Shown: in pieces, positions 5,044 through 7,547 of the stretch
Numbering within the stretch: the first letter of the stretch is position 1
How the letters are laid out: each line of letters opens with the position of its first letter
Notes under the pieces: generated by a model
Seen by the model: only the letters and a program-made list of their open reading frames with translations
What the model was told of the DNA's origin: nothing
The model's database searches: none
Position numbers and translations under genes: made by a program
Assembly: GCA_005878685.1 (NCBI GenBank)
Contig: VBLN01000191.1
Location: forward strand, 1-7,547
Reading direction: 5' to 3'
DNA: 7,547 nt
Origin: Deltaproteobacteria bacterium
Lineage (GTDB): Bacteria > Desulfobacterota > Binatia > UBA9968

Positions 5044-5118
5044 ACGGCTAATACCGTCTTACAGATCTTCTCAGATTCCGGCGCCGAACAGGTGTCGATC
5101 CTTGAGTCATCTATCCGT
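5044..5118 (-). other. Kinase-regulator gap that may carry the disrupted 5' end of the response regulator
   Basis: Seventy-five bases separate the kinase stop from the regulator ATG. An ATG at 5110, 8 bp after the kinase stop, opens a frame (MTQGSTPVRRR...) that stops after 20 codons. The distance from it to the codon of the phosphoacceptor Asp is about 61 codons, close to what an intact receiver with a short leader needs. It is in a different frame from the rest of the regulator, and no frame gives a convincing V-D-D strand. Sequence error, frameshift mutation or real degeneration are all possible. Confidence 0.4.
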
Positions 5119-7547
5119 CTAGCTGACCCGTAATTCGGCCTCGTTCTGTGCGGGCAGATTAAAATAGAATGTGCTCCCCTTGCCTATCTCGCTTTTGATC
5201 CCAATCCTTCCTCCGTGCATCTCCACCAGCTTCTTCGAAATGGCTAAACCAAGACCGGTACCCTTTGTCTTTCCCTTGCCTGGCTGCGTGATTTGATAGA
5301 ACTCGTCGAAGATCTTATTTCTCTCTTCCGGAGGAATACCCGGGCCGGTGTCCAGAACCGATATCTCGATCCCCTCTGCACCGTCTCTGTCTACTGTTAC
5401 GGTTACCTTGCCCTGCGGTAGTGTGAACTTGACCGCGTTATCGATGAGATTGATAAGCACCTGAGTGATCTTATCTCGATCTGCCCAAGCGGTTATATCA
5501 TAGTCCGGAGAGGCAACCTCCAAGTTGATCTTTTTTTCCTCGGCCACCGGCCTGAGACTCTCCAAAACCTCCTTGACAAGCGGCACGAGAGGCACATGGG
5601 ATGGTCTGAAATCGATCCTTCGCGCTTCGATCCTTGAGAGGTCCAATAGGTCTTTGATGAGCCGTGCCAGACGATCCGTGTTTGACTTGATGCGGCTGAG
5701 GTAACGGGTCTGTCTTTCGCTTAGCTGTCCTACGGCGCCTCGGAGCATGATGTCCACGGAGCCCTTGATTCCCGTGAGTGGTGTTCTGAGCTCGTGTGAG
5801 ACGTTCGAGACAAAATCGGACTTCATTTTATCTAGCTCTTTAAGCCGTTCGTTGGCGCCCTCGAGCTGGTATCTCTTCTCTTCGATATCGCGGAAGAGCC
5901 TCGCGTTTTGAATCGCCAACACCGATTGTGCAGCGAAGGTCTGGAGGAGATCGACAATCTCCCTTGGAAACTGTCCGGGCATTTTGCGTCCCACAACCAA
6001 CGCACCGACAACTGTTCCTTCCCGCATGAGGGGCAATGCCAGAACGGCCCTCACCCCCATGCGGTGGACAATGTCGCGAAGAGGATAACTGGGATCCTCC
6101 AAAACATCCGCCACCTGGGCGGGCTCACGCCTCGCTATGGCCCTACCCAATACGGTCTCTCCGAGAGGGACTCGGACCTCCTCGATCGCCTGAACCAGTT
6201 CATCGCTCACCCCGTAGGTTGACTGGAGCAGATATTCCTGGCTCTGCTCGTCAAACTCGCAGATCGCTCCCGTATCCGTACCGCTGAGCCTAACAGCATG
6301 GGAGACAATAGTCGTGAGTACGGTCTGGAGGTCTAGTGTGGAGCTGACCGCCTGGCTAACTTCTCCCAAGGCTTTCAATTCTTCCACGGATTGAGCAAGA
6401 TCACTGGTCCGAGCTTGCAGCTCCTGGAACAAATGGACGTTCTCAATCGCGATGACGGCTTGGTTGGCGAAGGTTGACAGCAGGTTGATCTCCTGTTCGG
6501 TAAATGGCCGGACCTCTCGACGATGTGCGGTGATGGCACCGATAAGCTCGTTCTCCTTAAGCATCGGCACCGCCAAGGCGCTCCGAAAAAGCTCACGGCG
6601 GTAAATCTCGGGCAGTGAAAATCTGGGATCGCTCAGAATATCGGCCGAGTGGACGGGCCGTCGTTCCATTCCCATGAGCCGGAGAGGAGTTTCTGGACCC
6701 GGACGAATGGCGGCGGTCTGGAGATAGGCCAGGAGTTCGGATGAGCCAGTCGACGTAACGGTCGCGAGATGGAACGCCTGTCCGTCAAAAGTGTGCACCG
6801 CCCCGTCATGCGCCTGACAGAGGCGAAGGGCAGTCTTAAGGATGGTATCCAGCACAGCTGTGAGGTCGGTAGGCGAGCTGGCCATCACCTGGAGCACCTC
6901 GCCCATGGCTGTCTGTTGCTCTAAAGTCTCTCTGAGCTCATGAGTCCTCTCTTCCACCTTTTGCTCCAAGCCCGTGTAGGCCTCCCGAAGAGCGACCGTC
7001 ATCTTGTTGAATTCCTCGGCGAGAATCTCAATCTCGTCCCCGGTCTTAATCGCGAGACGAAAGTTTAGGTCACCGCTGCCGATATGTTCCACGCCCTGGC
7101 GGAGCATCCGGAGTGGAATAACCACGCGGCGCCCCACAAAGATGCTGGCCATAAGAGCTATGCCGAATCCAATCAAAAGCAGGCTGGAAGTACGAAACAG
7201 GGAGGCGTAGACCGGCTCGTACGCCTCCTCGAGCGGCCGTTCGACAATCACCGCCCAGTCCAGACTCGGAAGGAAGGCATAAGAGCTCAATACCTTGTCG
7301 CCGTCCAGGTCCCGGGTCACCAGCGTTTTTGGCTTCGGTACAACGGGAGTGGGTTGGAAAGCCGCCTTGAATTGAGGGAGTTGCGCTCCGCTGCGTCGTT
7401 GTAAGACAAGGCTGATATCCGGGTGAGCAATGATATCACCGGAGCGAGTGACAACATAGGCGTAGCCGGCCTTTCCCACTATGATATCGCGGACGACGTC
7501 CCAAATGTATCTAAGGTTCACCTCGGCCTGAAGCACACCCATAAAGT
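5119..7547 (-). CDS. Sensor histidine kinase with Cache, HAMP, two GAF domains, HisKA and HATPase (5' partial)
   Basis: This is a membrane-bound sensor kinase whose N-terminus lies beyond the window. The frame is open through 7547, and the ATG at 7542 is internal. Residues counted from that ATG: 1-105 are the C-terminal half of a periplasmic double-Cache domain (AEVNLRYIWDVV, GYAYVVTRSGDIIAHPD, ending LDWAVIVERP). A membrane helix lies at about 117-137, HAMP at about 138-190 and a coiled coil at about 186-215. GAF 1 is at about 227-368 and GAF 2 at about 400-547, joined by helices. HisKA carries the phosphorylated His583 in SHELRTPL. The ATPase domain has the N box (NLIDNAVKFT, 698-707), G1 box DTGPGIP (731-737), F box near 745 and G2 box GTGLGLAI (761-768). 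All catalytic motifs are intact. It ends 75 bp before the NtrC-type regulator, its likely phosphotransfer partner. Cache domains usually sense small extracellular solutes; the ligand here is unknown. Confidence 0.93.
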   Translation of the reverse strand, partial: FMGVLQAEVNLRYIWDVVRDIIVGKAGYAYVVTRSGDIIAHPDISLVLQRRSGAQLPQFKAAFQPTPVVPKPKTLVTRDLDGDKVLSSYAFLPSLDWAVIVERPLEEAYEPVYASLFRTSSLLLIGFGIALMASIFVGRRVVIPLRMLRQGVEHIGSGDLNFRLAIKTGDEIEILAEEFNKMTVALREAYTGLEQKVEERTHELRETLEQQTAMGEVLQVMASSPTDLTAVLDTILKTALRLCQAHDGAVHTFDGQAFHLATVTSTGSSELLAYLQTAAIRPGPETPLRLMGMERRPVHSADILSDPRFSLPEIYRRELFRSALAVPMLKENELIGAITAHRREVRPFTEQEINLLSTFANQAVIAIENVHLFQELQARTSDLAQSVEELKALGEVSQAVSSTLDLQTVLTTIVSHAVRLSGTDTGAICEFDEQSQEYLLQSTYGVSDELVQAIEEVRVPLGETVLGRAIARREPAQVADVLEDPSYPLRDIVHRMGVRAVLALPLMREGTVVGALVVGRKMPGQFPREIVDLLQTFAAQSVLAIQNARLFRDIEEKRYQLEGANERLKELDKMKSDFVSNVSHELRTPLTGIKGSVDIMLRGAVGQLSERQTRYLSRIKSNTDRLARLIKDLLDLSRIEARRIDFRPSHVPLVPLVKEVLESLRPVAEEKKINLEVASPDYDITAWADRDKITQVLINLIDNAVKFTLPQGKVTVTVDRDGAEGIEISVLDTGPGIPPEERNKIFDEFYQITQPGKGKTKGTGLGLAISKKLVEMHGGRIGIKSEIGKGSTFYFNLPAQNEAELRVS

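Noticed and set aside
5041..5058. ACGG-N6-CCGT dyad around the regulator ATG as an autoregulatory site
   Set aside because: Arms of only 4 bp, different from the CGTATCC dyad, and no promoter next to it.

Overview
The window looks like a piece of a free-living bacterial chromosome, probably from an environmental lineage such as Methylomirabilota (NC10/Rokubacteria) or a Desulfobacterota-type group. That placement is inferred from the style of the genes: an RND exporter next to an orphan NMT1-type binding protein, a Cache/HAMP/GAF/GAF histidine kinase, and an NtrC-type regulator. No rRNA, tRNA, CRISPR array or insertion sequence was seen.

Left part, + strand (2-1647): the C-terminal end of an RND/MMPL-type exporter, cut by the window edge, is followed 2 bp later by a complete periplasmic ABC-type substrate-binding protein of the NMT1/SsuA-like class. 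The two are almost certainly co-transcribed. A 36-bp convergent gap separates them from everything to the right, which is all on the - strand.

Right part, - strand, read in the direction of transcription from 7547 to 1684: a large sensor histidine kinase (N-terminus beyond the window), then a sigma-54-activating response regulator of the NtrC family, then three paralogous small proteins of 164, 163 and 148 aa with a universal-stress-protein (Usp)-like fold pattern but no recognisable Usp ATP-binding glycine motif. The first two paralogs form one transcription unit. The third has its own upstream region.

The most notable feature is regulatory. Both small-protein transcription units are preceded by textbook sigma-54 (-24/-12) promoters, TGGCAC-N5-TTGC, at 3464-3450 and 2177-2163. 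About 132-133 bp upstream of each predicted start site lies the same inverted repeat, CGTATCC-N4-GGATACG (one mismatch in the second copy). These are the position and symmetry expected of an enhancer (UAS) for an NtrC-type activator, and such an activator is encoded next door. The two upstream regions also share other blocks at fixed spacing, so promoter, enhancer and gene were probably duplicated together. The proposed circuit is: Cache/GAF histidine kinase -> NtrC-like regulator -> sigma-54 RNA polymerase -> a small family of Usp-like proteins. One oddity is that the regulator's receiver domain lacks its first strand and acidic pair in the open frame, so the gene start is either disrupted by sequence error or truly degenerate.
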